From Bradyrhizobium sp. LTSP885 (GTDB lineage: Bacteria; Pseudomonadota; Alphaproteobacteria; Rhizobiales; Xanthobacteraceae), in the NCBI RefSeq assembly GCF_000938305.1, contig NZ_JYMT01000027.1:1-64000 (forward strand): a stretch of 64,000 nt of DNA, given 5' to 3'. The translations under genes were made by a program, and so were the position numbers. The notes below the pieces were generated by a model. The model saw nothing but the letters and a program-made list of their open reading frames with translations. It had not been told where the DNA came from and made no database searches. Shown one piece after another: positions 23,642 to 32,727 of this stretch (position 1 is the first letter of the stretch; each line of letters begins with the position of its first letter).

Positions 23642-24916
23642 ATGCAGACGAGCAAGGGGAATGCCATCGTGGCGGCGATCGCCGGCAATGCGATGGAATG
23701 GTACGACTTCACGATCTTCGCGCTGATGACCCCGGTCATCAAGAATCTATTCTTTCCAGTCGATCCCAACATTCCCGGCAGCGAGGTCAACGCGCTGCTG
23801 CTGACAACGGCGCTGTTCGGCGCCGGCTTCGTGATGCGGCCGATCGGCGGCCTCGTGCTCGGCTATTACGCAGATCGCAAGGGGCGCAAGGCGGCGATGA
23901 CGCTCGGCATGACGCTGATGGCGCTGGCGGTCGCGATGCTGGCGCTGTCGCCGACCTACGCCGGCGTCGGAATCGCGGCGCCGTTTATCGTACTGGTCGC
24001 GCGCCTGTTGCAGGGTTTCTCGGTCGGTGGCGAGTTCGGCACCTCGACCGCATTCCTGATCGAGGCCGCGCCGCCGGGCCGCACCGGCTACTACGGCTCG
24101 TGGCAGATCACCGGGCAATTGATGGCGAATGTGCTCGGCGCCACGTTTGGTGCCGCCCTGACGCTGCTGTTCACCCAGGAGCAGCTGGCTGCCGGCGCAT
24201 GGCGGCTGCCATTTTTCGTCGGCCTCGCGATCATTCCGATCCTGCTCTACATGCGCGCCCGGCTGATCGAGCCCGACGCGCTTCGCAACGACAGGGCGAG
24301 CGCGCAGAAAGCCACCTTCACGGACGACCTGAAGACCCCGGGCCGCAACTATCTGATCGGCATGGGCATGGTGGTCGCGAGCGCAGTCTCGTTCTATGTG
24401 ACCTTCGGCTACACCGTGACCTACGCCAAGGAGGTGTTGAAGCTGCCGCTGATGCAGAGTTTTCTGGTGCAGATGATCGCGGCGATCGTGATGGTCATCG
24501 TGGTCCCGATCGCCGGCGCGATCTCCGACCGTTACCCGCGCAAGCCGCTGCTGCTGGTGTCGCTCGCCGGGTACTTCATCTCGCTTTATCCACTCTATAG
24601 CTGGGTGATCGCCGAGCCCTCGATCATGAGGCTGCTGGTCAGCCAGATCGTGATCGGATGCTTCAGCGCGTTCTTCCTTGGCGTCTACTGCACCACGCTG
24701 GTCGAGCTGTTCCCGGTCCGGATACGCTCGACGTCGCTGTCGATCGTCAACAACGTCGCGGTGCTGATCTCGGGCGGCTTCGCGCAGTTCTTCGTAACCT
24801 GGCTGATCACGCTGACGGGTTCGCCGCTGGCGCCGATCTTCTACGTGATGATCGGCGTCGGCCTCGGCCTGATCTCGGTGATCGCGATGCGGCCTGCGAC
24901 CGCGACGCCGCGGTAG
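23642..24916 (+). CDS. MFS transporter, metabolite:H+ symporter (MHS) family
   Basis: A 424-residue inner-membrane protein with 12 predicted helices. The MHS-type landmarks are GNAMEWYDFTIFALMTPVI at the N-terminus, GYYADRKGRKAAM in loop 2-3, RLLQGFSVGGEFGTSTAF in helix 4-5, and ELFPVRIRSTSLSIVNN late. Family members import carboxylates, betaines and similar compounds by proton symport. It follows the monooxygenase gene by 30 bp in the same orientation, suggesting uptake of its substrate. Confidence 0.92.
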   Translation: MQTSKGNAIVAAIAGNAMEWYDFTIFALMTPVIKNLFFPVDPNIPGSEVNALLLTTALFGAGFVMRPIGGLVLGYYADRKGRKAAMTLGMTLMALAVAMLALSPTYAGVGIAAPFIVLVARLLQGFSVGGEFGTSTAFLIEAAPPGRTGYYGSWQITGQLMANVLGATFGAALTLLFTQEQLAAGAWRLPFFVGLAIIPILLYMRARLIEPDALRNDRASAQKATFTDDLKTPGRNYLIGMGMVVASAVSFYVTFGYTVTYAKEVLKLPLMQSFLVQMIAAIVMVIVVPIAGAISDRYPRKPLLLVSLAGYFISLYPLYSWVIAEPSIMRLLVSQIVIGCFSAFFLGVYCTTLVELFPVRIRSTSLSIVNNVAVLISGGFAQFFVTWLITLTGSPLAPIFYVMIGVGLGLISVIAMRPATATPR

Positions 24917-24931
24917 CCGGGCGTGTTCGGC

Positions 24932-25966
24932 TCACACCGGAGCCGGGTTCAACCGCGCGAACCCCTCCTGTATCAGGTAGGGGTAATAGGGATAGGCCGG
25001 CATCACTGCGCTCGCCTCGTCGAGACGCGCGATCTGGTCTGATGTCAGCGACCATCCGACTGCGCCGAGATTGTCGCGAAGCTGCGCTTCATCGCGTGCA
25101 CCGATGATCACAGATGATACGCTCGGCCGCGCCAGCAGCCAGGCAATGGCAATTTGCGGCACGCTGCGGCCGGTCTCGGCAGCCACCGCATCCAGCGCAT
25201 CGACGATCGCATAGAGTCTGTTGTCGTCGACCGGCGGCCCGAACTGCGCGGTCTCATGCAGGCGGCTGTTCTTCGGCAATGGCTGCCCCCGCCGTATTTT
25301 ACCGGTGAGCCGGCCCCAGCCGAGCGGACTCCAGACCAGCGCGCCGACGCCCTGGTCGAGCGCGAGCGGCATTAGCTCCGATTCATAGTCGCGACCGACT
25401 AGCGAATAATACACCTGATGCGCCGCATAGCGCGGCCAGCCGTGGCGCTCGGCGATAGCGAGCGATTTCATCAGCTGCCAGCCGGAGAAATTCGAGACGC
25501 CGACGTAGCGCAGCTTGCCGGCGCGCACGAGCGTATCGAGGGTCGACAGCACCTCATCGATCGGCGTGAAGGCGTCGAAGGCATGCAGTTGCAGCAGGTC
25601 GATATAATCGGTGCCGAGCCGCCGCAACGCCGCATCGACGGCGGCCACGAGACGATGCCGCGAGGTGCCGGCATCGAGCGGTCCGTCGCCCATCGGCAGG
25701 CCGGTCTTGGTCGAGATCAAAACCTTGTCGCGGCGGCCCTTGATCGCGGCACCGAGAATCTCTTCCGACGCGCCGTTCGAATAAACATCGGCGGTGTCGA
25801 ACAGATTGACGCCGGCCTCGAGGCAGATGTCGATCAGCCGTCGCGCCTCATCGACACCGCTGCGCCCCCACGCCGAGAACAGAGGTCCCTGCCCGCCGAA
25901 CGTGCCGGTGCCGAAGCTGAGCACCGGCACTTTCAAACCCGAGGCACCGAGATTGCGATAGTCCAT
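24932..25966 (-). CDS. aldo/keto reductase
   Basis: A 344-residue NADPH-dependent oxidoreductase of the AKR (YajO/PhtA-like) class. Active-site landmarks are NLFDTADVYSNGASEE (Asp, Tyr), VLISTKTGL (Lys) and LLQLHAFD (His); the cofactor region is VSSVIIGARDEAQL. AAGGAG lies 8 nt before ATG 25966. It is convergent with the MHS gene (15 bp) and 23 bp downstream of the MFS exporter gene, with which it is probably co-transcribed. The substrate is unknown. Confidence 0.92.
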   Translation of the reverse strand: MDYRNLGASGLKVPVLSFGTGTFGGQGPLFSAWGRSGVDEARRLIDICLEAGVNLFDTADVYSNGASEEILGAAIKGRRDKVLISTKTGLPMGDGPLDAGTSRHRLVAAVDAALRRLGTDYIDLLQLHAFDAFTPIDEVLSTLDTLVRAGKLRYVGVSNFSGWQLMKSLAIAERHGWPRYAAHQVYYSLVGRDYESELMPLALDQGVGALVWSPLGWGRLTGKIRRGQPLPKNSRLHETAQFGPPVDDNRLYAIVDALDAVAAETGRSVPQIAIAWLLARPSVSSVIIGARDEAQLRDNLGAVGWSLTSDQIARLDEASAVMPAYPYYPYLIQEGFARLNPAPV

Positions 25967-25989
25967 AGTCGAACTCCTTGTGATTCTGT

Positions 25990-27201
25990 TCATTCTGCCG
26001 GGCACGCGACGGCAACGACCGGCCGATCGAGACGCAGGCTCCACAGCGCCAGCAGCAATCCGACCACCGTGATCGCGGCGGCCACCAGCGGCAGTGCGCC
26101 GAGGCCGAGGCCGTGATCGATGGTCAGCCCGCCGGCCCAGGCGCCAAGCGCATTGCCGAGATTGAAGGCCGCGATGTTCAGGCTCGAGGCCAGCGTGCGC
26201 CCCTCCACGCCGGCGGCTTCCAGCACGCGAAGCTGCAGCGGCGCGACAGTCGCAAAGGCGGCGATGCCGAGCACGAACAGCAGCGCCACGGCCAGCGCCT
26301 TGGTCGAGATCACCGCCGCCAGCACCACGAGGACGATAGCCAAACCGCCAAGCGTCACGATCAGCGCGCGCGCAAGCCCCTTATCGGCGAGCCGCCCGCC
26401 CGCGACGTTACCGATCGCAAGGCCCGCGCCGAATATCAGCAGGATCGGCGAGACGGCGGCGTCCGAGAATCCGGTGAGGCGGGTCAGGATCGGCTGCACA
26501 TAGGTGAAGACCGCGAACAGGCCGCCGAACCCGAACACCGTCATGGCGAGCCCGAGCAGGACCTGTGGGCGGCCAAGCACCGCCAGTTCCTCGCGCAGCG
26601 GAGCAGGCTTATCCTGGCTCCCGACGTTGCCTGGGACAAACACGGCCAGCACGGCAAAGGCTGCGACGCCGATCACCGCAACGGCCCAGAACGCCGCGCG
26701 CCATCCGAGCATCAGGCCGAACCAGGCGCCGAAGGGAACGCCGAGCAGGGTTGCGACCGTCAGGCCGATGAACATCGTGGAGATCGCCGACGCGCGCTTG
26801 TCTTCGGCGACGAGGCTGGTCGCCACCACCGAGCCGACGCCGAAGAAGGTGCCGTGCGCCAGCGAGGTGAGGATGCGTGCGGCCATCAGCAGTTCGTAGT
26901 TCGGTGCCAACGCGCAGGCCCCATTGCCGAGCGTGAAGATCGCCATCAGCGCCAGCAGCACCGCCTTGCGCGGCATCCGCCGCGTTGCCAGCGTCAGGAT
27001 CGGCGCACCGACGAACACGCCGAGCGCGTAGCCGGAGATCAACAGCCCCGCCGCTGACACCGAGACCTGCATGTCGGCGGCGACCTGCAGCAACAGCCCC
27101 ATGATGAGGAATTCGGTGGTGCCGATGCCGAAGGCACCGGCGGTCAGGGCAAGAACAGCAGCAGGCATGGGTCGCTCCGGATCGGAATTGGCTTCCGTCA
27201 T
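25990..27201 (-). CDS. MFS transporter, DHA1/AraJ-like exporter
   Basis: A 403-residue membrane protein with 12 predicted helices. The start FGIGTTEFLIMGLLLQVAADM and the motif ARILTSLAHGTFFGVGSVVA are typical of the sugar-efflux/AraJ-type drug:H+ antiporter group. It is divergent from a LysR gene (70 bp) and directly upstream of an aldo/keto reductase, which suggests a LysR-controlled reduction-plus-efflux response to a toxic carbonyl or drug (inference). Confidence 0.9.
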   Translation of the reverse strand: MTEANSDPERPMPAAVLALTAGAFGIGTTEFLIMGLLLQVAADMQVSVSAAGLLISGYALGVFVGAPILTLATRRMPRKAVLLALMAIFTLGNGACALAPNYELLMAARILTSLAHGTFFGVGSVVATSLVAEDKRASAISTMFIGLTVATLLGVPFGAWFGLMLGWRAAFWAVAVIGVAAFAVLAVFVPGNVGSQDKPAPLREELAVLGRPQVLLGLAMTVFGFGGLFAVFTYVQPILTRLTGFSDAAVSPILLIFGAGLAIGNVAGGRLADKGLARALIVTLGGLAIVLVVLAAVISTKALAVALLFVLGIAAFATVAPLQLRVLEAAGVEGRTLASSLNIAAFNLGNALGAWAGGLTIDHGLGLGALPLVAAAITVVGLLLALWSLRLDRPVVAVACPAE

Positions 27202-27271
27202 GGGAGATAGCGAAGCGGACCCAAAACGATTAGAATGGCCTCAATCCAATCATTTGTGACTTGAATTCAAC

Positions 27272-28231
27272 ATGGCCCGATCAGACAGCAACCGCTCCGG
27301 CGAGATGGACGTCTTCGTCCGCGTCGTCGATCTCGGCGGCTTCACGGCCGCGGCGAAAAGCCTGCGTCAGACGCCATCGGGCGTCAGCAAGCTGGTCTCA
27401 CGGCTGGAAACCAGGCTCGGCACGCGGCTGGTCAACCGCACCACGCGCAAGCTGCAGCTCACCGAGGAGGGGCAAGCCTTCTACCAGCGCGCCCAGCGCA
27501 TTCTCGCCGATATCGAGGAGGCCGAACGCGAGGCCGGTTCGGGCGCCGCGCCGCGCGGACACCTGACCGTCAACAGCAACATCCCATTCGGTATGCTGCA
27601 TGTGATGCCGCTGCTGCCGCGCTTCCTCAGCGAACATCCCGACATCACGCTCGACATCATCCTCACCGATACGCTGATCGACCTGATGCAGGAGCGCGCC
27701 GACGTCGCGATCCGCGTCGGTCCGCTTGGTGCGTCGCGCCTGATCGCGCGCAAGCTCGGCACCAGCCGCATGGTGGTGTGCGCGGCACCCGACTATCTCG
27801 CCCGCTACGGCACGCCAAAAACGCCCGCCGATCTCGCCGCCCATCGCGGCATCGGCTGGACCTTCCCGCGCAGCATCCGCGGCTGGCCGTTCCGCCGGGC
27901 CGAACGGTTCGAGGAGGCGCTGCCACCGCCGGTCGCCCGCGCCAGCAACGGCGAGGCCGCGCGCCAGCTCGCGCTCGGCGGCGTCGGCCTCGCACGACTG
28001 GCGCTATTTCATATCGGGCCCGACATCGACGCCGGCCGTCTCGTACCGGTGCTGCAAAGCCTCAATCCCGGCGACCGCGAGGACATTCACGCCGTCTATG
28101 TCGGCCACGCCGGCCCGCTGCCGGCGCGGGTGCGCGCATTCATCGACTTTTTGGCGAAGCACATCCGGATCGGGGACCCGGCGCTACGGCGTGGCACCGA
28201 TGGAAAATGGAAGGTTGTGCGCGGACAGTAG
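27272..28231 (+). CDS. LysR-family transcriptional regulator
   Basis: A 319-residue LysR regulator with the HTH VFVRVVDLGGFTAAAKSLRQ, then TPSGVSKLVSRLETRLGTRL, and an effector domain beginning GHLTVNSNIPFGMLHVMPLL. It belongs to the large group often paired with divergent reductases or exporters. It is divergent from the MFS/aldo-keto reductase unit. Its stop codon (28229-28231) abuts the stop of the convergent second aldo-keto reductase with no spacer. Confidence 0.92.
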   Translation: MARSDSNRSGEMDVFVRVVDLGGFTAAAKSLRQTPSGVSKLVSRLETRLGTRLVNRTTRKLQLTEEGQAFYQRAQRILADIEEAEREAGSGAAPRGHLTVNSNIPFGMLHVMPLLPRFLSEHPDITLDIILTDTLIDLMQERADVAIRVGPLGASRLIARKLGTSRMVVCAAPDYLARYGTPKTPADLAAHRGIGWTFPRSIRGWPFRRAERFEEALPPPVARASNGEAARQLALGGVGLARLALFHIGPDIDAGRLVPVLQSLNPGDREDIHAVYVGHAGPLPARVRAFIDFLAKHIRIGDPALRRGTDGKWKVVRGQ

Positions 28232-29104
28232 CTACCCTGCCGCGATATGGTCCAGTTGCTTGATGGCATCATCCGGCAACACAAGCTCAGCCACCGCAAG
28301 ATTCTCGCGCAGATGCGCGACGGACGAGGTTCCGGGGATCAGCAGGATGTTCGGCGCGCGACGCAGCAGCCAAGCAAGCGCGACCTGCATGGGCGTGGCG
28401 CCGAGGCGCGCCGCGACATCCGACAGCGTGGACGACTGCAGCGGAGTGAAACCGCCGAGCGGGAAGAACGGCACATAGGCGATGCCGTCGCGGGCGAGAT
28501 CGCCGATCAGGGCGTCGTCGGCGCGATGCGCCAGATTGTAGTGGTTCTGCACGCCGACGATCTCGCAGATCTTGCGTCCTTGCGCGATCTGCGCAGGCGT
28601 CACATTGCTCAACCCGACATGACGCACCAAGCCTTGACGCTGCAGGTCGGCGAGAACCGTGAGCGGCGCCTCGATCGAGCCCTCGGCAGGACCATGCACG
28701 CTGAACATGGCGCGGAGATTGACCACATCGAGCGCGTCGAGGCCGAGATTGCGCAGATTGTCGTGCACGGCTTGCGTGAGTTCGTCGCGCGAGAAGGCCG
28801 GGTTCCATGATCCATCCGCGCCACGTTTGGCACCGATCTTGGTGACGATGACGAGATGCTCCGCATAGGGGTGCAGCGCCTCGCGGATCAGCTGGTTGGT
28901 GACGTGCGGGCCGTAGAAGTCGCTGGTGTCGATATGATCGACACCGGACGCGACGGCCTCGCGCAGCACGGCGACGGCCGCGTCGCGATCCCTGGGCGGA
29001 CCGAACACGCCGGGCCCCGCGAGCTGCATGGCGCCGTAGCCGAGGCGCTTCACGCTGCGATCACCAAGGGTGAACCTGCCGGACTGGTTTGCGCTGGACA
29101 TCAT
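28232..29104 (-). CDS. aldo/keto reductase
   Basis: A 290-residue aldo/keto reductase with HIDTSDFYGPHVTNQLIREA (Asp, Tyr), LVIVTKIGAKRG (Lys) and a C-terminal LLIPGTSSVAHLRENL for NADPH phosphate binding. At the His position it has NLRAMFSVHGPAEG, so the usual LQLH is not seen in its normal form. AGGAG precedes two adjacent ATGs (29104 and 29101); either may be used. It is divergent from a LysR gene (105 bp between starts), the probable regulator. Confidence 0.9.
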   Translation of the reverse strand: MMSSANQSGRFTLGDRSVKRLGYGAMQLAGPGVFGPPRDRDAAVAVLREAVASGVDHIDTSDFYGPHVTNQLIREALHPYAEHLVIVTKIGAKRGADGSWNPAFSRDELTQAVHDNLRNLGLDALDVVNLRAMFSVHGPAEGSIEAPLTVLADLQRQGLVRHVGLSNVTPAQIAQGRKICEIVGVQNHYNLAHRADDALIGDLARDGIAYVPFFPLGGFTPLQSSTLSDVAARLGATPMQVALAWLLRRAPNILLIPGTSSVAHLRENLAVAELVLPDDAIKQLDHIAAG

Positions 29105-29209
29105 TGGTCTCCTCTCAAGACCACGCAGAGGTAGCGATTGCCCGCTCGCACGATAACGGGGCATAATCCGAACGGGCTGTTCGGAGAAGCGAACAATGAA
29201 GGTCGACCA

Positions 29210-30109
29210 ATGAAAGCCGACTTGGGTGATTTGAACGCCTTCGTGGCGGTGGCGCGCGCCAAGGGCTTTCGCGACGGCGCCCGCGCGAGCGGCGCCAGTG
29301 CATCCGGGCTGAGCGAAGCCGTCAGCCGGCTGGAAACCCAACTCGGCGTCAGGCTGCTCAATCGCACGACGCGCAGCGTTGCACCGACCGAGGCGGGACA
29401 GCGCCTGCTCGAGCGGCTTGGCCCGGCGTTGAGCGAGGTGGAATCGGCGCTCGATGTGGTCAATAGCTTTCGCGACCGACCGGCGGGCACGCTGCGGCTC
29501 AACGTCCCCGTCAGCGCCGCGCGGCTGGTGCTGCCCGCCATTGTGCCGCGGTTCCTCAGCCAGTATCCCGACATTCAACTGGAGATCATCGCCGACGATA
29601 CTTTCATCGACGTTCTGGCCGCCGGCTGCGATGCCGGCATCCGCTACGATGAGCGTCTGGAGCAGGACATGATCGCGGTGCCGATCGGACCGCGCGTCCA
29701 GCGCTTCGCCGCCGCCGCCGCTCCCGCCTACCTCGATCGCCACGGCCGGCCTGAGCACCCGCGCGACCTGCTTCGCCACGCCTGCCTGCGCGGCCGTTTC
29801 TCCTCCGGCGCGATGATGTCGCCATGGGAGTTCGAGCGCGATGGCGAGATCGTGCGCATCGAACCGGCGGGACCGCTGCTTGTCAGCATCGGCGGGGCGA
29901 CCGAGCTCTCCATCGATGTCGCGATCGCTGGAACCGGCGTTATCAAACTGTTCGAAGACTGGTTGCGTCCGCATCTCGACAGCGGCGCCCTCGAGCCTGT
30001 TCTCGAACCCTGGTGGCAAAGCTTCTCGGGGCCGTTCCTCTATTATCCCGGCCGCCGCCTCGTGCCTGCGCCGCTACGGGCGTTCATCGATTTCATCAAG
30101 GCTGGATGA
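29210..30109 (+). CDS. LysR-family transcriptional regulator
   Basis: A 299-residue LysR regulator with the HTH LNAFVAVARAKGFRDGARAS, then SASGLSEAVSRLETQLGVRL, and the effector domain from GTLRLNVPVSAARLVLPAIV. The start at ATG 29210 fits the family N-terminus; upstream codons do not. It is divergent from the second aldo/keto reductase gene, and a paralogous LysR/AKR pair lies just upstream. Confidence 0.92.
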   Translation: MKADLGDLNAFVAVARAKGFRDGARASGASASGLSEAVSRLETQLGVRLLNRTTRSVAPTEAGQRLLERLGPALSEVESALDVVNSFRDRPAGTLRLNVPVSAARLVLPAIVPRFLSQYPDIQLEIIADDTFIDVLAAGCDAGIRYDERLEQDMIAVPIGPRVQRFAAAAAPAYLDRHGRPEHPRDLLRHACLRGRFSSGAMMSPWEFERDGEIVRIEPAGPLLVSIGGATELSIDVAIAGTGVIKLFEDWLRPHLDSGALEPVLEPWWQSFSGPFLYYPGRRLVPAPLRAFIDFIKAG

Positions 30110-30157
30110 CGCTGCCGCGCAATGGCGTTGCCTGTCGTTGAATATTGCGCGCGCATT

Positions 30158-30186
30158 TTGAAGAACTTTGCTTCAACACGTATTTA
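30158..30186 (+). promoter_or_regulatory. probable sigma-70 promoter of gcd with overlapping inverted repeat
   Basis: TTGAAG (30158-30163), 17-nt spacer, TATTTA (30181-30186): a fair match to the sigma-70 consensus. The -35 box is half of a perfect inverted repeat TTGAAG-N7-CTTCAA (30158-30176), so a regulator bound there would block the polymerase. Confidence 0.5.
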
Positions 30187-30206
30187 ACGTCGCGACTTTG
30201 CATGCG

Positions 30207-30223
30207 GGTGTTGCATCAACACC
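30207..30223 (+). promoter_or_regulatory. operator-like inverted repeat downstream of the gcd promoter
   Basis: GGTGTT-GCATC-AACACC, a perfect 6-bp inverted repeat with a 5-nt centre, about 15-20 bp after the predicted transcription start. It could be a repressor site or an mRNA hairpin. Confidence 0.4.
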
Positions 30224-30334
30224 GCAGTTCCAGGTTGCGAGTTGCGGCTGATTGGACGAAGGTTCTTGAATGCGGACGCGGTCTGTTGCGCTTGCGCCGG
30301 ACAAGCCCAGTCCCTCCTCCGCACTGGAGCCACC

Positions 30335-32710
30335 ATGCAGCGATCCAGGGCAGTCTTCATCACGGGGATCATCTACGGCTTGATCGGCCTGGTGCTCGCG
30401 GGCGGTGGCATCTGGCTTGCCACCTTGGGCGGTTCCATCTTCTACATTATCCTCGGTGTCGGCGTTCTCGCCACGGCTGCGTTGTTGCTGGCGCAACGCC
30501 GTTCCGCGCTGTGGCTGTTTGCGATCGTGCTGGTCGGCACGCTGGCATGGGCCGTCACCGAGGTGCAATTCGATTGGTGGCCGCTCGCGGCGCGCGGCGA
30601 CGTCATCTTCCCGATGGCGCTCTGGCTGCTGACGCCGGTGATCGTGCGCGGTCTGGTGCGAAACGAGCCGGTCTCTTACGGCAGCGCGACGGCGCCGCTC
30701 TGGGCCGGCATCGCGGTGGCCTCGGTCGTGCTTATCATCGCGCTGCTGTCGAGCACTCACGACATCAACGGCACGATCGCCGAGTCCGGTTCCGCCGTGC
30801 CGCAAAGCGAAGCCGATCCACAGCCGGATGGCGACTGGCGCGCTTATGGCCGCACGCAATTCGGACAACGCTATTCGCCCCTGAAGCAGATCACGCCTGA
30901 CAATGTCGGCAAGCTCAAGGTTGCGTGGACCTTCCGCACCGGCGACGTGGCGACGCCAAACGATTCCGGCGAGACGACCTTCGAGGTCACCCCGATCAAG
31001 GTGCGCGATACGCTCTATCTGTGCTCACAGCACCAGGTCCTGTTCGCGCTCGACGCCAAGACCGGTACCGAGCGCTGGAGATACGATCCCAAGCTGACGT
31101 TCAACAAGACGTTCCAGCACATGACCTGCCGCGGGGTCTCCTATCACGAAACCGCGTCTGGCGCCGTCGACTCTGGCGGCAGTCCGGCGCCGGCCGAATG
31201 TCCGCGGCGGATCTTCCTGCCGGTCAATGACGGGCGGATGATCGCGCTCGATGCCGACAGCGGCAAGCTTTGCGATGGCTTTGCGGATCACGGCAGCCTC
31301 GACCTGCAACAGGGGATGGGGATCAAGACGGTGGGCTTCTTCGAGCCGACCTCACCGCCTGTCGTCAGTGACAAGATCCTGGTGGTTGCCGCCGCAGTGA
31401 TCGACAATTATGCGGTCGACGTGCCGTCGGGCGTGATCCGCGGCTTCGACGTCTACACCGGCAAACTGGTCTGGGCCTGGGACTCTGCTGCTGCGGACGA
31501 GAATGCGCTGCCGTCGCCGACGCGTCATTACACCAACGGCTCGCCGAACTCCTGGATCACGGCCTCGTTCGATCCGAAGCTGAATCTGGTTTACATCCCC
31601 ACCGGCAACAACGGACCCGACATCTGGGGCGGCAATCGCAATGCGCTCGTCGAGCGCTATTCCAGCTCCATCGTTGCGCTGGATATCAACACCGGCAAGC
31701 GCGCCTGGTCGTACCAGACCGTGCATCATGACCTCTGGGACATGGACGTTCCCTCGCAACCGAGCCTGGTCGATGTGACGACGGCCAAGGGCGTCGTTCC
31801 CGCGATCGTCCAGCCGACCAAGGTGGGCAACATCTTCGTGCTCGACCGCAGGACCGGCGAGCTGATCGTGCCGGCGCCGGAACGCACCGTGCCGCAGGGA
31901 CCCGCGCCCGGCGACCGCACCGCGCCGACCCAGCCGTTTTCCGAGCTGACCTTCCGCCCGGAGGCGAAACTGACCGGCGCGGACATGTGGGGCGGCACGA
32001 TCTTCGACCAGCTGCTGTGCCGGATCAAGTTCCATCAACTGCGTTACGAGGGCACGTTCACGCCACCATCGTTGCAGGGCACGTTGGTCTTCCCGGGCAA
32101 TCTCGGCATGTTCGAATGGGGCGGCATCGCGGTCGATCCCGTCAGGCAGATCGCCATCGCCAACCCGATGTCGCTGCCTTTCGTGTCGAAGCTCCTTCCG
32201 CGCGGCCCGCAAAATCCTCCGGCGCCGACGGCCGACAAGCCGGTCGGCAGCGAGGTTGGAGCGCAGCCGATGTATGGCACGCCGTTCGGCGTCGATATTC
32301 AGAGCTTTCTCTCGCCGCTCTTCGTGCCGTGCTACCGGCCGCCTTGGGGCTCGATGGCCGCGATCGACCTGAAGACGATGAAAATCGTCTGGCAGCATCC
32401 CAACGGCACCATCAGGGACACCACGCCGCTGCCGCTTCCGTTCAAGATGGGCGTACCGATGCTGGGCGGCCCGATGACGACCGCAGGCGGGGTCGCGTTC
32501 TACACCGGAACCTACGAGTACACGATCCGGGCTTACGACGTGCGCAACGGCAAGGTGGTCTGGGAAGATCGCCTGCCGGCCGGCGCCCAGTCGACCCCGA
32601 TGAGCTACGAGGCCGATGGCAAGCAATATGTCGTCACCGCGGCCGGCGGCCACGGCTCGTTCGGCACCAAGCGCGGCGATTACGTCATCGCCTACACGTT
32701 GAAGGATTGA
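30335..32710 (+). CDS. gcd: membrane-bound PQQ-dependent glucose dehydrogenase
   Basis: A 791-residue quinoprotein that oxidises glucose to gluconolactone in the periplasm and passes electrons to ubiquinone; the acid formed also dissolves mineral phosphate. About 140 N-terminal residues carry five predicted membrane helices (ITGIIYGLIGLVLAGGGIWL onward). The rest is an eight-bladed beta-propeller with PQQ repeats. TIFDQLLCRIKFHQLRYEG, then FTPPSLQGTLVFPGN near residues 555-590, is very close to the E. coli Gcd sequence as I know it. ATG 30335 follows TGGAG. It is followed by a carbohydrate porin 17 bp downstream. The PQQ biosynthesis genes are not in the window. Confidence 0.95.
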   Translation: MQRSRAVFITGIIYGLIGLVLAGGGIWLATLGGSIFYIILGVGVLATAALLLAQRRSALWLFAIVLVGTLAWAVTEVQFDWWPLAARGDVIFPMALWLLTPVIVRGLVRNEPVSYGSATAPLWAGIAVASVVLIIALLSSTHDINGTIAESGSAVPQSEADPQPDGDWRAYGRTQFGQRYSPLKQITPDNVGKLKVAWTFRTGDVATPNDSGETTFEVTPIKVRDTLYLCSQHQVLFALDAKTGTERWRYDPKLTFNKTFQHMTCRGVSYHETASGAVDSGGSPAPAECPRRIFLPVNDGRMIALDADSGKLCDGFADHGSLDLQQGMGIKTVGFFEPTSPPVVSDKILVVAAAVIDNYAVDVPSGVIRGFDVYTGKLVWAWDSAAADENALPSPTRHYTNGSPNSWITASFDPKLNLVYIPTGNNGPDIWGGNRNALVERYSSSIVALDINTGKRAWSYQTVHHDLWDMDVPSQPSLVDVTTAKGVVPAIVQPTKVGNIFVLDRRTGELIVPAPERTVPQGPAPGDRTAPTQPFSELTFRPEAKLTGADMWGGTIFDQLLCRIKFHQLRYEGTFTPPSLQGTLVFPGNLGMFEWGGIAVDPVRQIAIANPMSLPFVSKLLPRGPQNPPAPTADKPVGSEVGAQPMYGTPFGVDIQSFLSPLFVPCYRPPWGSMAAIDLKTMKIVWQHPNGTIRDTTPLPLPFKMGVPMLGGPMTTAGGVAFYTGTYEYTIRAYDVRNGKVVWEDRLPAGAQSTPMSYEADGKQYVVTAAGGHGSFGTKRGDYVIAYTLKD

Positions 32711-32727
32711 AGAGCGGGAGCGTCGTC

